Origin: Alphaproteobacteria bacterium
GTDB taxonomy: Bacteria; Pseudomonadota; Alphaproteobacteria; SMXS01
Length of the DNA stretch: 64,000 bases
NCBI GenBank assembly: GCA_028284945.1
Contig: JANQQJ010000029.1
Location: 22,810 to 86,809, forward strand
Reading direction: 5' to 3'
Part shown: piece after piece, positions 8,456 through 16,554 of the stretch
Numbering within the stretch: position 1 is the first letter of the stretch
Layout of the letters: each line of letters begins with the position of its first letter
Notes under the pieces: generated by a model
What the model was told of the DNA's origin: nothing
The model's database searches: none
What the model saw: the letters and a program-made list of their open reading frames with translations, nothing else
Program-made: the position numbers and the translations under genes

Positions 8456-9229
8456 ATGAAACGAAACAAACTTCTATTGTTGGCGGGGGCCGCAGCCCTC
8501 AGCCTAACGGCAGGTCATGCCCACGCTGATCAGCTGCAAGACATTCTGAATGCTGAGCAGAGCTCTAACAGAGCGCTGTCACAGGCACAGGATCAGATCG
8601 ACAATCTGAGCAATCAGACGGATGACCTCGTCGCGGACTATCGCGAAGTGATCGCCGAGATCGATACGCTCAGGACCTACAACAGTCAGATCCGCGCGCT
8701 GGTCAATCAGCAGGAATCAGACATTGCCCTGCTTGATCGTCAGATCGATAACATCACGCTGGTGAAGCGCCAGATCATGCCGCTGATTCAGGACATGCTG
8801 TCGAGCCTGCGTCAGGCTGTTGAGCAGGATTTGCCGTTCCGCCGCGAAGAGCGCTTGGGGCGCATCGCCGCGCTTGAAGCACTTTTGACAGAGCCTGAGG
8901 TTGTTGAATCCGAACGGTATCGCCTGGTGTTGGAGCGGTATGAAACGGAAGCCGACTATGGCTCCACGCTGGAATCCTGGGCAGGTGACGTTGAAGTCAA
9001 TGGCGTTGTCCAAACGGTAAACTTCCTTCGGGTCGGCCGGGTTTCGCTGATGTATCAAACCCAGACCGAGGACCAGGATAGCTACTGGTGGGATCCGGAA
9101 GCCGGCGCATGGGTGCCGCTTGACAGCTCCTACAACAGTGCAATTCAGCAGGCGCTTCAAATGTCGCAGCAGGCCGTTCGTGTTGATCTCGTTCAGCTGC
9201 CATTCCCTGCCGCTAAGGAGGCCAACTGA
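8456..9229 (+). CDS. DUF3450 family periplasmic coiled-coil protein
   Basis: 257 residues with a clear cleavable signal peptide (hydrophobic core after 'MKRNK', cleavage near 'HAHA-DQ'). Residues about 25-130 are a long heptad-type coiled coil rich in Gln/Asp/Asn. This is the DUF3450 architecture, which in marine gamma- and alphaproteobacteria is found directly upstream of a large ExbB (TtpC-like), ExbB, ExbD and TonB. It overlaps the next gene by one base (TGATG). It likely acts in the periplasm together with the TonB energising complex; its exact role is not established. Confidence 0.87.
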   Translation: MKRNKLLLLAGAAALSLTAGHAHADQLQDILNAEQSSNRALSQAQDQIDNLSNQTDDLVADYREVIAEIDTLRTYNSQIRALVNQQESDIALLDRQIDNITLVKRQIMPLIQDMLSSLRQAVEQDLPFRREERLGRIAALEALLTEPEVVESERYRLVLERYETEADYGSTLESWAGDVEVNGVVQTVNFLRVGRVSLMYQTQTEDQDSYWWDPEAGAWVPLDSSYNSAIQQALQMSQQAVRVDLVQLPFPAAKEAN

Positions 9230-10602
9230 TGAACGCGTTCTATAAAGTCATCGCGGCCGCCGCGATTATTGTCACCCCGCTTCAAATAGCACAGGCGCAG
9301 GACGCGCCGGCCGCGCCGTCCCTTGAGGAAGTGCTGCGCATTGTTAATGACGGGGCCCGGATCGAACGCGCTGCTGAACAAAGGCGTGTGCAGGACTTCC
9401 AGTCCGCCAAAAACGATCAACAGCGCCTGCTCAACGAGGCCCGCAATCAGCGCTCACAGCTGCAGCGTGAAAGTGAACGTCTGGATCAGGCGTTCGATGA
9501 CAACGAAATCCGGATCACCAATCTGGAAACCCAGCTTGATGAACGCCAGGGTAACCTGAAAGAGCTGTTCGGCGTTGTGAAGCAGAACGCGGAAGACCTT
9601 CGGGGCCGGATTACCGGATCGCTAGTGTCGGCCGAAAAGTCGAAAGAGCGCTATGACTTCCTGACGGGTCTTGCTCAGAAGCGTGATGTTGAACTGCCCA
9701 CCATTGAAGAACTTCAACGTCTGTGGGCGATCTATCTCGATGAGATTATTGCATCCGGTGATGTATCGAAGTTCCGGTCCACCGTTTCCACAACCGATGG
9801 CAACGAAGAACGCGACGTCGTTCGCGTGGGTAACTTCAACCTGGTCTCAGACGGCGCTTATCTCACCTATGATTTCGACACCAACCGGATCAGCGAATAT
9901 GCGGCGCAGCCGGACGGTGATATGGTCTCGTCGTCAAGCGATCTGGCCGAAGCCACCAGTGGACCGGTTGCCTTTGGCGTCGACCCGTCGCGTGGTCAGA
10001 TTCTGGGAACTCTGGTCTTCATTCCGTCACTCGGTGACCGGTTCGAGGCAGGTGGTATCGTCGGTAAGGTGATCGCCGGCCTAGGTATCATTGGCCTGCT
10101 GCTGGTTATCTGGCGCTGGGTCGTCCTGACACTCGTTGGCGGGAAAGTCAGCTCGCAGATGAAGCGCGACACAGCCAGCACGGATAATCCGCTCGGCCGC
10201 ATCATGTCGGTCTATGAGGAAAATCGGGGCGTCGACGTCGAGACCTTGGAACTCAAACTCGACGAGGCCATTCTGAAAGAAGTGCCGAAGATCGAAACCG
10301 CGCTCGGGATCATCAAGGTGATCTCCGTGGTGGCCCCGCTGCTGGGTCTGTTGGGTACGGTGACGGGTATGATCTTGACCTTCCAGGCCATCACGCTGTT
10401 CGGTGCGGGTGACCCGCAGATCATGGCAGGCGGTATTTCGCAGGCTCTGGTCACGACGGTTCTGGGTCTGGTTGTCGCCATTCCGCTGACCCTGCTTTAT
10501 ACGCTGGTCGCCTCGCGCGCCCGCCGTATCATCCATGTATTGGAAGAGCAGGCCGCCGGGATCATCGCTGTCCACGCTGAAAAGCACGGCCAGCAGGCAT
10601 AG
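9229..10602 (+). CDS. Large MotA/TolQ/ExbB-family proton channel protein with periplasmic coiled coil (TtpC-like)
   Basis: 457 residues, twice the size of classical ExbB. An N-terminal signal peptide (to about 'AQAQ') is followed by a coiled-coil and mixed region up to about residue 260, then three membrane helices near 272-295, 360-382 and 405-425. The C-terminal part has the ExbB/TolQ channel pattern 'VVAPLLGLLGTVTGMI' and 'SQALVTTVLGLVVAIP'. In TonB systems such proteins sit next to an ordinary ExbB and help couple proton flow to TonB. It lies between the DUF3450 gene and exbB in a tightly packed operon. Confidence 0.93.
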   Translation: MNAFYKVIAAAAIIVTPLQIAQAQDAPAAPSLEEVLRIVNDGARIERAAEQRRVQDFQSAKNDQQRLLNEARNQRSQLQRESERLDQAFDDNEIRITNLETQLDERQGNLKELFGVVKQNAEDLRGRITGSLVSAEKSKERYDFLTGLAQKRDVELPTIEELQRLWAIYLDEIIASGDVSKFRSTVSTTDGNEERDVVRVGNFNLVSDGAYLTYDFDTNRISEYAAQPDGDMVSSSSDLAEATSGPVAFGVDPSRGQILGTLVFIPSLGDRFEAGGIVGKVIAGLGIIGLLLVIWRWVVLTLVGGKVSSQMKRDTASTDNPLGRIMSVYEENRGVDVETLELKLDEAILKEVPKIETALGIIKVISVVAPLLGLLGTVTGMILTFQAITLFGAGDPQIMAGGISQALVTTVLGLVVAIPLTLLYTLVASRARRIIHVLEEQAAGIIAVHAEKHGQQA

Positions 10603-10606
10603 TCGA

Positions 10607-11122
10607 ATGGGCGGTATTCTAGAGCCAATTCAGGACTTTATGACGCGCGGGGGGGATGTCCTTTGGGCCATCCTCTTCGTGACGTTCCTGATGTGGGCGC
10701 TGATTATCGAGCGGTTCTGGTACTTCAGAACCGGTCATCGGGCGCTCGTCAAACAGGTCGTCGCGTCGTGGGATACCCGTGAAGATACAACCTCGTGGTA
10801 TGCGCACCGCATTCGCGATGCATTGATTTCACAGGTGGGGGAGAGCTTGAACTCAACCGTACCCGTGATCAAAACGCTGGTCGCGATCTGTCCGCTGCTG
10901 GGCCTGCTGGGCACAGTTACCGGTATGATTTCCGTCTTTGATGTGATGTCACTATCGGGAAGCGGTAATGCGCGCGGCATGGCTGCTGGTGTGTCGAAGG
11001 CGACATTGCCCACCATGGCAGGAATGGTGGCTGCGCTGTCGGGCCTGTTCTTCAGCAATATCATTGAACGCTATACGGAACAGGAATCCCAACGTGTGGC
11101 CGACTTCCTGGTCAGGCATTAG
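10607..11122 (+). CDS. exbB: ExbB/TolQ-type proton channel protein
   Basis: 171 residues from the ATG at 10607, 4 bases after the preceding stop; a longer in-frame reading at 10535 would overlap the upstream gene and is rejected. Three transmembrane helices are visible, with the family block 'ICPLLGLLGTVTGMISVFDV' and 'GVSKATLPTMAGMVAALSG'. The short N-terminus lacks the periplasmic extension of the upstream paralogue, so this is the classical ExbB partner. It would form the pentameric proton channel around ExbD in the inner membrane. Confidence 0.94.
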   Translation: MGGILEPIQDFMTRGGDVLWAILFVTFLMWALIIERFWYFRTGHRALVKQVVASWDTREDTTSWYAHRIRDALISQVGESLNSTVPVIKTLVAICPLLGLLGTVTGMISVFDVMSLSGSGNARGMAAGVSKATLPTMAGMVAALSGLFFSNIIERYTEQESQRVADFLVRH

Positions 11123-11131
11123 GAGCAGGCG

Positions 11132-11533
11132 ATGGCAGTAGACCATTCAAGGCGCGATGACGAAGAGGATATCAACCTCACACCGATGCTCGACATCGTG
11201 TTCATCATGCTGATCTTCTTTATCGTCACGGCAACCTTCGTGAAGGAAACCGGGCTTGACCCGGACAAGCCGGATGCCAATTCCGGCGCTTCGGCACCGT
11301 TGGCGAGTATTTTGGTCGGCATTGCCGAGGATTGCACCATTCACATCGAACAGGGTGTGGTCGAACTGGGTGCTGTGCGGGGTGTGATTGCCAAGCTGGC
11401 GGCAGAGAACCCCAAAGGGTCGATGTCGATTCAGGCAACCGAAAAAGCGCCCGCACGGTGCGTTGTCGATGTGACGGAAGAGGCTAAAGCGGCCGGCGTG
11501 AACGATATTATCGTTTCGACGGAGCCACTCTAG
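11132..11533 (+). CDS. exbD: ExbD/TolR-family biopolymer transport protein (first copy)
   Basis: 133 residues. The single N-terminal membrane helix is 'LTPMLDIVFIMLIFFIVTA'; the Asp in 'MLDIVF' is the protonatable residue of ExbD. The remainder is the periplasmic TolR-like domain. 'AGGAGCAGGCG' precedes the ATG as ribosome-binding site. A second exbD lies 70 bases downstream. Two ExbD proteins in one operon allow mixed or alternative complexes with the two ExbB proteins. Confidence 0.94.
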   Translation: MAVDHSRRDDEEDINLTPMLDIVFIMLIFFIVTATFVKETGLDPDKPDANSGASAPLASILVGIAEDCTIHIEQGVVELGAVRGVIAKLAAENPKGSMSIQATEKAPARCVVDVTEEAKAAGVNDIIVSTEPL

Positions 11534-11603
11534 CCGCTAGCAACTTTTGCTCTATCTCCTAAGATGAGGGGGGATAGGGCGGTTCGGGGAGAACCGGAGA
11601 CAG

Positions 11604-12026
11604 ATGCGTAAGAAACACGGGAGCGCTATGGCGGAAGAGGAAGTTAACCTCACCCCCATGCTCGACATCGTTTTTATCATGCTGATCTTCTTCATCGTCA
11701 CGGCGACGTTTGTGAAGGAAATCGGCATATCCACCTCGCGGCCCAGCGACGCACCTGAGAATGAACCGCCGCCCGAGGCCCGCAAGAATATCCAGATGGA
11801 AGTCACCCCGGACTGTTGGGTCATTCTAGAACGCCGCCGGATCGATCCGGGTCAGGTGGGCCCCAACGTTCAGCGTCTACTTGCAGAACGGCCTGGTGCG
11901 AATGCGGTGGTTTCGATCCAGGGTGACGCCGATACCCAGTGCGTGGTCGAAGTGATGGATCAGATTCGCGAAGGCGGCGTTGCTGGTGACATCTCGCTCA
12001 GAAAAGCGCCGGAGGCTCCACAATGA
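11604..12026 (+). CDS. exbD: ExbD/TolR-family biopolymer transport protein (second copy)
   Basis: 140 residues. Its membrane helix is nearly identical to that of the first copy ('LTPMLDIVFIMLIFFIVTA' with the same Asp), but the periplasmic parts differ clearly, starting after 'VKE'. It is therefore an old duplication with a conserved membrane segment. The stop overlaps the next ATG (ATGA), so translation of the TonB gene is coupled to it. Confidence 0.94.
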   Translation: MRKKHGSAMAEEEVNLTPMLDIVFIMLIFFIVTATFVKEIGISTSRPSDAPENEPPPEARKNIQMEVTPDCWVILERRRIDPGQVGPNVQRLLAERPGANAVVSIQGDADTQCVVEVMDQIREGGVAGDISLRKAPEAPQ

Positions 12027-12658
12027 TAGCGCGTTTAGGTGGCTCTGTTGTTTTTGCCGGTCTGATTACCCTTGGCCTGTTCTTCATCATGCAGATGCTG
12101 ATCGCGGGTGAAGATCTGAAGCTCGAGGATAAAGTCGACTTCGGCAAGATCGACATCACGATGGAAGAAGAAGAACAGGACCCGCGGCGTAAAGAGCGCA
12201 CCAAACCGGACCGCCAGGAAGTTCCGCCGCCGCCACCACCGAAACTCGCTAATGTACAGTTGAACCAGGCCGATGATCTGGGCGGCGTGCAGATGGAGTT
12301 CGACCGGGCGGTGAATACCGATATCGCCTTTGGTGGCGTCAATGCCGCGGCCCTTGACCGTGGCGCCTATCCAAAATTCCGGGTGACGCCGCAATTCCCC
12401 CGGCGTGCGCAGGAACGTGGCATCTCCGGCTGCGTGATCTTCGGCTTTACGATTACCAAGACCGGTGCCACCAGGGACATTTACGTCATCGATTCCTCAA
12501 GTTCGATGTTTGAGCGTAACGGCACCCGGGCGATCGAGCAGTTCAAGTATGAACCGCTTATTGTGAATGGGCAGCCCGCAGAGTCGCCCAACCAGTCGAT
12601 CCGGCTGGTCTGGGAGCTTGAAGGCGAGCGCATGCCCGACCACCCAGCCTGTCAGTAG
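12023..12658 (+). CDS. TonB family protein 1
   Basis: 211 residues with TonB layout: an uncleaved N-terminal membrane helix (about 6-30), a short acidic then basic linker with a proline run ('PPPPPP' near residue 73), and a C-terminal TonB domain starting around residue 112. The domain begins 'DRGAYPKFRVTPQFPRRAQ' and contains 'SGCVIFGFTI', 'VIDSSS' and the end 'MPDHPACQ'. Two cysteines, in 'SGCV' and 'HPAC', recur in all paralogues downstream and could form a disulfide. It is the TonB that belongs to the ExbB/ExbD operon and would energise outer-membrane receptors. No TonB-dependent receptor gene is in the window. Confidence 0.93.
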   Translation: MIARLGGSVVFAGLITLGLFFIMQMLIAGEDLKLEDKVDFGKIDITMEEEEQDPRRKERTKPDRQEVPPPPPPKLANVQLNQADDLGGVQMEFDRAVNTDIAFGGVNAAALDRGAYPKFRVTPQFPRRAQERGISGCVIFGFTITKTGATRDIYVIDSSSSMFERNGTRAIEQFKYEPLIVNGQPAESPNQSIRLVWELEGERMPDHPACQ

Positions 12659-12675
12659 ATTGTGGAGACATGACC

Positions 12676-14016
12676 ATGGTCGACATTAAGACTTTTTTCA
12701 GCAAAGGCCTCCGCGGCCTTTCGGTTCTGACCATTGCCGTTGCACTTGGTCTTACAGCCTTCGCCGGCACTGCCGATGCGCAGCGCAACAAAGACCAACC
12801 TCGCAGCAGCAAGACAATCTCTGTTAAGAATCAGAAACCGATCATCGAAATTCAGGAGATGCTGGAGGCCGAGCGCACCAATGAGGCGCTTGCGGCACTG
12901 GGCCGTATGGGTTCGATTGCCGAGATGCCGAAATATGATCAGGCCGTGATCAACCAGCTCTATGCCCAGGCCTATATTGAGCAGGAAAAATACGAAGAAG
13001 GTGTCCGGTACCTGGAGCGGGTCATCAGTGTTGGCCAGAATGAAATGCCGCCGGAACAGCTCAGCCAGATGCGGTTCAACATCGGCCAGCTCTACATCGC
13101 GATCGGCGCCGATAAGGATGGCGCCGCAGCCCAGACATTCTTCAAGAAGGGTATCGATACGCTTGAGGCATGGTTTGCGCAGAACGCCAATGCCCGGCCT
13201 GACGCATATGCGACGCTGGCGCAGGCCTATCTGGCCGTTCAGCCACCGAACTACAATAAGGCCATTAGCTGGGTCGAACGGGCGATTGCCAAAGCGCAAG
13301 AACTGGGCGAGCAGCCGAAAGAGGGCTGGTACCGGAACCTGTCGGGCCTCTATCTTGAGGTGAACCAGCCGGCCAAAGCGCTGCCGATCATGGAGTTGCT
13401 GGTCAAAAGCTATCCGAAGCGCGATTACTGGATGCAGCTTGCCTATGTCTATGGCGAGATGAACCGCGAAAAGGATCAGTTCGCGGCGCTTGAGGCGGCG
13501 CACCGCCAAGGATTGCTGATCAAGGGCAACGAACAGGTCTATCTGGCGCAGCTTTATATCCAGAACGAAATCCCGATGCGCGCCGCCGAGATTATCGAAA
13601 AGGGTATGGAGAGCGGTGTCATCGAGAAGAAGGGTGACAACTATCGCCTTTTGGCCGACGCCTATTATACCGCCAAGGAACTCGACAGCGCGATCAAGTG
13701 GTACAATGTTGCCGGTGAGACGGCAAAAGGGGCACAGCCATTCTTCTTCCTCGGTCAAATCTTCATGCAAAAGGAAGAGTGGGAGCGTGCCGCTGCCGCC
13801 TTTGAAAGTGCAATCAACAAGAACGCACGGGCCGCCCAGAAAGACAAAATCCGGATGATCGGTAATGCCCATTACAATCTGGGTATCGCCTATTTCTACC
13901 AGTCCCAGTGCAACAAGGCCAAGACCGCCTTTACCCGGGCGACCGAGTTTGAAAGCCAGCGCGCTGGCGCACGTCAGTGGATCCAACGGATCAACGCGGG
14001 CAGCTGCGGCGTCTAG
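12676..14016 (+). CDS. Periplasmic tetratricopeptide-repeat protein
   Basis: About 446 residues from the ATG at 12676 (12670 is an in-frame alternative two codons upstream; 'GTGGAGAC' serves as ribosome-binding site). A signal peptide with core 'VLTIAVALGLTAFAG' and cleavage near 'ADAQ' precedes a protein made almost wholly of helical TPR-type repeats, for example 'YNLGIAYFYQSQCNKAKTAF' near the C-terminus. It closes the DUF3450-ExbB-ExbD-TonB operon, 18 bases after the TonB stop, and a rho-independent terminator follows. A TPR protein in this place is typical for these operons; it may scaffold the complex in the periplasm. Confidence 0.9.
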   Translation: MVDIKTFFSKGLRGLSVLTIAVALGLTAFAGTADAQRNKDQPRSSKTISVKNQKPIIEIQEMLEAERTNEALAALGRMGSIAEMPKYDQAVINQLYAQAYIEQEKYEEGVRYLERVISVGQNEMPPEQLSQMRFNIGQLYIAIGADKDGAAAQTFFKKGIDTLEAWFAQNANARPDAYATLAQAYLAVQPPNYNKAISWVERAIAKAQELGEQPKEGWYRNLSGLYLEVNQPAKALPIMELLVKSYPKRDYWMQLAYVYGEMNREKDQFAALEAAHRQGLLIKGNEQVYLAQLYIQNEIPMRAAEIIEKGMESGVIEKKGDNYRLLADAYYTAKELDSAIKWYNVAGETAKGAQPFFFLGQIFMQKEEWERAAAAFESAINKNARAAQKDKIRMIGNAHYNLGIAYFYQSQCNKAKTAFTRATEFESQRAGARQWIQRINAGSCGV

Positions 14017-14038
14017 CTTTATCTGAATATGCTTAGTG

Positions 14039-14072
14039 AAACGGCCCGGCACTTTCCGGGCCGTTTTCTTTT
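14039..14072 (+). terminator. Rho-independent terminator of the ExbB/TonB operon
   Basis: A perfect 9-bp GC-rich stem ACGGCCCGG/CCGGGCCGT (14041-14049 with 14056-14064), extended by two A-T pairs, with a 6-base loop and a following TTTTCTTTT run. It lies 23 bases after the TPR gene stop and separates the operon from the later TonB-domain genes. Confidence 0.93.
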
Positions 14073-14239
14073 GAGCAGCATGGATATCGGGCCCGGCAAA
14101 GCCCACATCCAATAAGAGCCTCAAATGGTGCCACAGACGGAGGATGAGGCCGGCTGAGGGGCAGGCGCCGATCAGGCTCAACCCAAAGAATAGGGGGTGC
14201 AACGCGTAGCGCCGCGGATTGACGCGGCAGGAGGGACGC

Positions 14240-14866
14240 ATGATTGCACGTTTCACCGGCTCTGGCCTGCTGGCCGCCGGCATCACTTTTGGCCTCTTGG
14301 CCTTTATGCAGTTTTTGATTGGTCGTGAGCAGATGACGCTTGAACCTCCAAGGGAGGTTCCAAGGATTGCCCCATTCTGGGAAGGCGATCCGGAACTGGT
14401 TGTTCCTGACGATCCGCCCAAACCGGTTTTGCCGGAGGTTGTGAAAATAGATGACCCAGGTCCGGTTGGCCCTGTTGTCGATACCGATGGCATCACCTGG
14501 CAACCGGAGCGCCATCCGCCCACAGGCCCCGATAACCGGAACGGTCCTGACATCATCTTCAATGATGCTGTCCCCAGCCCGATCTTTCAGGTGCAACACC
14601 GGTTTCCCCGGCGCGCAATTTCAGCCGGGCTTGCCGGCTGCGCGATCTATGGCTTTACGATCAGCAAGACCGGTGGAACCAAGGATATCTATGTCATCGA
14701 CTCAACGAGCGTGATGTTTGAAGGCAAGGGCGCTGAGGCCATCGCGCAGTATCGCTACAAACCGCAGATGATTGCCGGAAAGCCGGTTGAAACGCCGAAC
14801 CAATCCATCCGCCTGGCCTGGGAAATCGAAGGTGAAAGCCTGCCAGACCATCCGGCGTGTCGTTGA
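14240..14866 (+). CDS. TonB family protein 2
   Basis: 208 residues from the ATG at 14240, which has 'GCAGGAGGGACGC' directly upstream; an earlier in-frame start at 14219 lacks this. The N-terminal helix 'MIARFTGSGLLAAGITFGL' closely matches that of TonB protein 1, followed by a proline-rich linker ('PPKPVLPEVV') and a C-terminal TonB domain with 'AGCAIYGFTISKTG', 'VIDSTS' and 'LPDHPACR'. It is a paralogue of the operon TonB located after the terminator, so it has its own transcription. It keeps the membrane anchor needed to contact ExbB/ExbD. Confidence 0.88.
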   Translation: MIARFTGSGLLAAGITFGLLAFMQFLIGREQMTLEPPREVPRIAPFWEGDPELVVPDDPPKPVLPEVVKIDDPGPVGPVVDTDGITWQPERHPPTGPDNRNGPDIIFNDAVPSPIFQVQHRFPRRAISAGLAGCAIYGFTISKTGGTKDIYVIDSTSVMFEGKGAEAIAQYRYKPQMIAGKPVETPNQSIRLAWEIEGESLPDHPACR

Positions 14867-15366
14867 CGCCACACGCGGCACGACGGACCTGCCCCGCCGC
14901 CAGCGTCTGGCGGTGGGGCACCTTCGCATTCAGCCTGCTTGTGTCGATGGCAACCGAAGGGATGACGCTATCGATGGCGCCCATACCCAACCCTCCCGGA
15001 CCAATCTATCTTGATCCGGCAGATTGGCCGGAGCCGAGCGCGCCTGTCGACCGACGAGGCCTTGATCGGGGTGCCTATCCAAAGTTCAAAGTGCCGGCCG
15101 TCTACCCCAAGGTCGCGAAGGACAATGAATGGGCAGGGTGCGTTTCCTATCGTTTCACGATCACCGAAGCCGGTAATGTCGATGATATAGCTGTCATTGA
15201 TTCATCGAGTTTGGTTTTTGTAGAGGCTGGCCGAAAAGCACTTCACCAATACCGATACGAACCTATGAGCGTTGCTGGTGTCGCAACGGCGACACCTAAT
15301 CAGACCATTCGCTTGATATGGGATGCTGAAGGCGCGGGGTTACCGGATCACCCGGCCTGCCGATAG
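14857..15366 (+). CDS. TonB C-terminal domain protein 3
   Basis: 169 residues from a GTG at 14857 that overlaps the previous stop by 10 bases. The N-terminus is basic and then moderately hydrophobic ('WRWGTFAFSLLVSMATEG'), a possible anchor or signal. The C-terminal domain has 'DRGAYPKFKVPAVYPKVAK', 'AGCVSYRFTI', 'VIDSSS' and the end 'LPDHPACR'. There is no proline-rich linker, so the protein could hardly span the periplasm as TonB does. The start is uncertain; an ATG at 14949 would remove the hydrophobic segment. Confidence 0.75.
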   Translation: MSLTPHAARRTCPAASVWRWGTFAFSLLVSMATEGMTLSMAPIPNPPGPIYLDPADWPEPSAPVDRRGLDRGAYPKFKVPAVYPKVAKDNEWAGCVSYRFTITEAGNVDDIAVIDSSSLVFVEAGRKALHQYRYEPMSVAGVATATPNQTIRLIWDAEGAGLPDHPACR

Positions 15367-15456
15367 CAATTTTGCCGGCAGCCTTGGCTTGGATTCCGGG
15401 CCTGCGACAGATAGGCTGATGTGATAATTGCTTCACCGAACGCCCGATTTTCACCG

Positions 15457-16473
15457 ATGAAATTTCTTTGGACTCCATGTCGTTTCAACCTCTTGGTAGC
15501 CCTTGTCGCTGGCGCGATACATGTCGGATTGGCTGGCGTGCCTGCAGCTGCACAGGGGCCGGAGGCGAATTCCGAAGTCGATGAAGCCGACGGCGAAGTC
15601 AGTTCCACCATCCTGGGCCCGATCAACACGCTGGAAGCCATTCAAAAACCGCCCCGGCTTCGGGTTATCCACCGCGAGCGGGCACGCTGGCCGCGCGTTG
15701 CTGCTAAAAAAAGAACATCCGGCTGTGTGATCTATGGCTTCACCGTCGATGGATCAGGTTCGGTTGGCATGATGCACGTTGTCGATGCATCATCTGAAGC
15801 GTTTATCGAGCCTGGCAAAGAGGCGCTGCGCCGGTCCCAGTTCCACGTTGTCCGAAACGACAATAAGGATACTGAGGATGACAGCGCTGAAGAAACCGAA
15901 GGCAGTGGCGACGCCGGCGAAAACCCGGTGGCCGACAGTCCACCGCACGTCTTTCAAATTCAGCTCGTCTGGAAACTCTACAAGACGCCCCTTCCTGTCC
16001 ATGACGCCTGTGAACCAGCCAATGAATTCAGTCCCCGCAGCCCGGCGCCGGAAGCGGTCGCGCTGAATGCAGGGCCAATGTACGGATGGCCGCAGAATCG
16101 GTTGGTTGGTGAGACTGTCACCTGCGAGGAACGGAATTTGACGCCATTACCGCTTCCAAAGGATGCTGACCGGGGGGCTTATCCCCGTTATCGAGTGACT
16201 CCTCAGTTTCCAAGGGCGGCACAAGAGCAGGGCTTATCGGGTTGCGTCACTTTCGGGTTCACGATCACGGATACCGGATCCACGCGAGACATCTACGTTA
16301 TCGACTCATCGAGCGAGCTTTTTGAACGCAACGGTATCCGGGCTATCGAGCAGTTCTGTTATGCACCGGGTTACGTCGACGGTGAACCAAGCGCGACCCC
16401 CAACCAAACCATCCGCTTGATTTGGGAGCTTGAGGGCGAATACCTGCCCGATCATCCGGCGTGTAACCAATAG
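15457..16473 (+). CDS. Secreted protein with two TonB C-terminal-like domains (TonB protein 4)
   Basis: 338 residues from the ATG at 15457; a GTG at 15421 is possible. The N-terminus is a typical cleavable signal peptide ending 'GVPAAAQ', not a TonB anchor. Residues about 60-185 are a degenerate TonB-like domain ('SGCVIYGFTVDGSG', 'VVDASS', ending 'LPVHDACE'), interrupted by an acidic insert rich in Asp/Glu. Residues about 235-338 are a well-conserved copy ('DRGAYPRYRVTPQFPRAAQ', 'SGCVTFGFTI', ending 'LPDHPACN'). With no membrane anchor it cannot work as an ordinary TonB. A soluble periplasmic role, perhaps as a partner or decoy for receptor TonB boxes, is speculation. Confidence 0.8.
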   Translation: MKFLWTPCRFNLLVALVAGAIHVGLAGVPAAAQGPEANSEVDEADGEVSSTILGPINTLEAIQKPPRLRVIHRERARWPRVAAKKRTSGCVIYGFTVDGSGSVGMMHVVDASSEAFIEPGKEALRRSQFHVVRNDNKDTEDDSAEETEGSGDAGENPVADSPPHVFQIQLVWKLYKTPLPVHDACEPANEFSPRSPAPEAVALNAGPMYGWPQNRLVGETVTCEERNLTPLPLPKDADRGAYPRYRVTPQFPRAAQEQGLSGCVTFGFTITDTGSTRDIYVIDSSSELFERNGIRAIEQFCYAPGYVDGEPSATPNQTIRLIWELEGEYLPDHPACNQ

Positions 16474-16554
16474 GTTCTGTTTTTGCTGTGATAGTGCGGC
16501 TTCACGCCGAATTGTGCCTTCACCCACCCTCGCAGCTATGCTTTCATTTGTGTT

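Noticed and set aside
12652..14562. Long open frame on the minus strand (over 600 codons) opposite the TPR gene
   Set aside because: It mirrors the codon pattern of the real TPR gene, crosses a rho-independent terminator and has no recognisable domain or ribosome-binding site.
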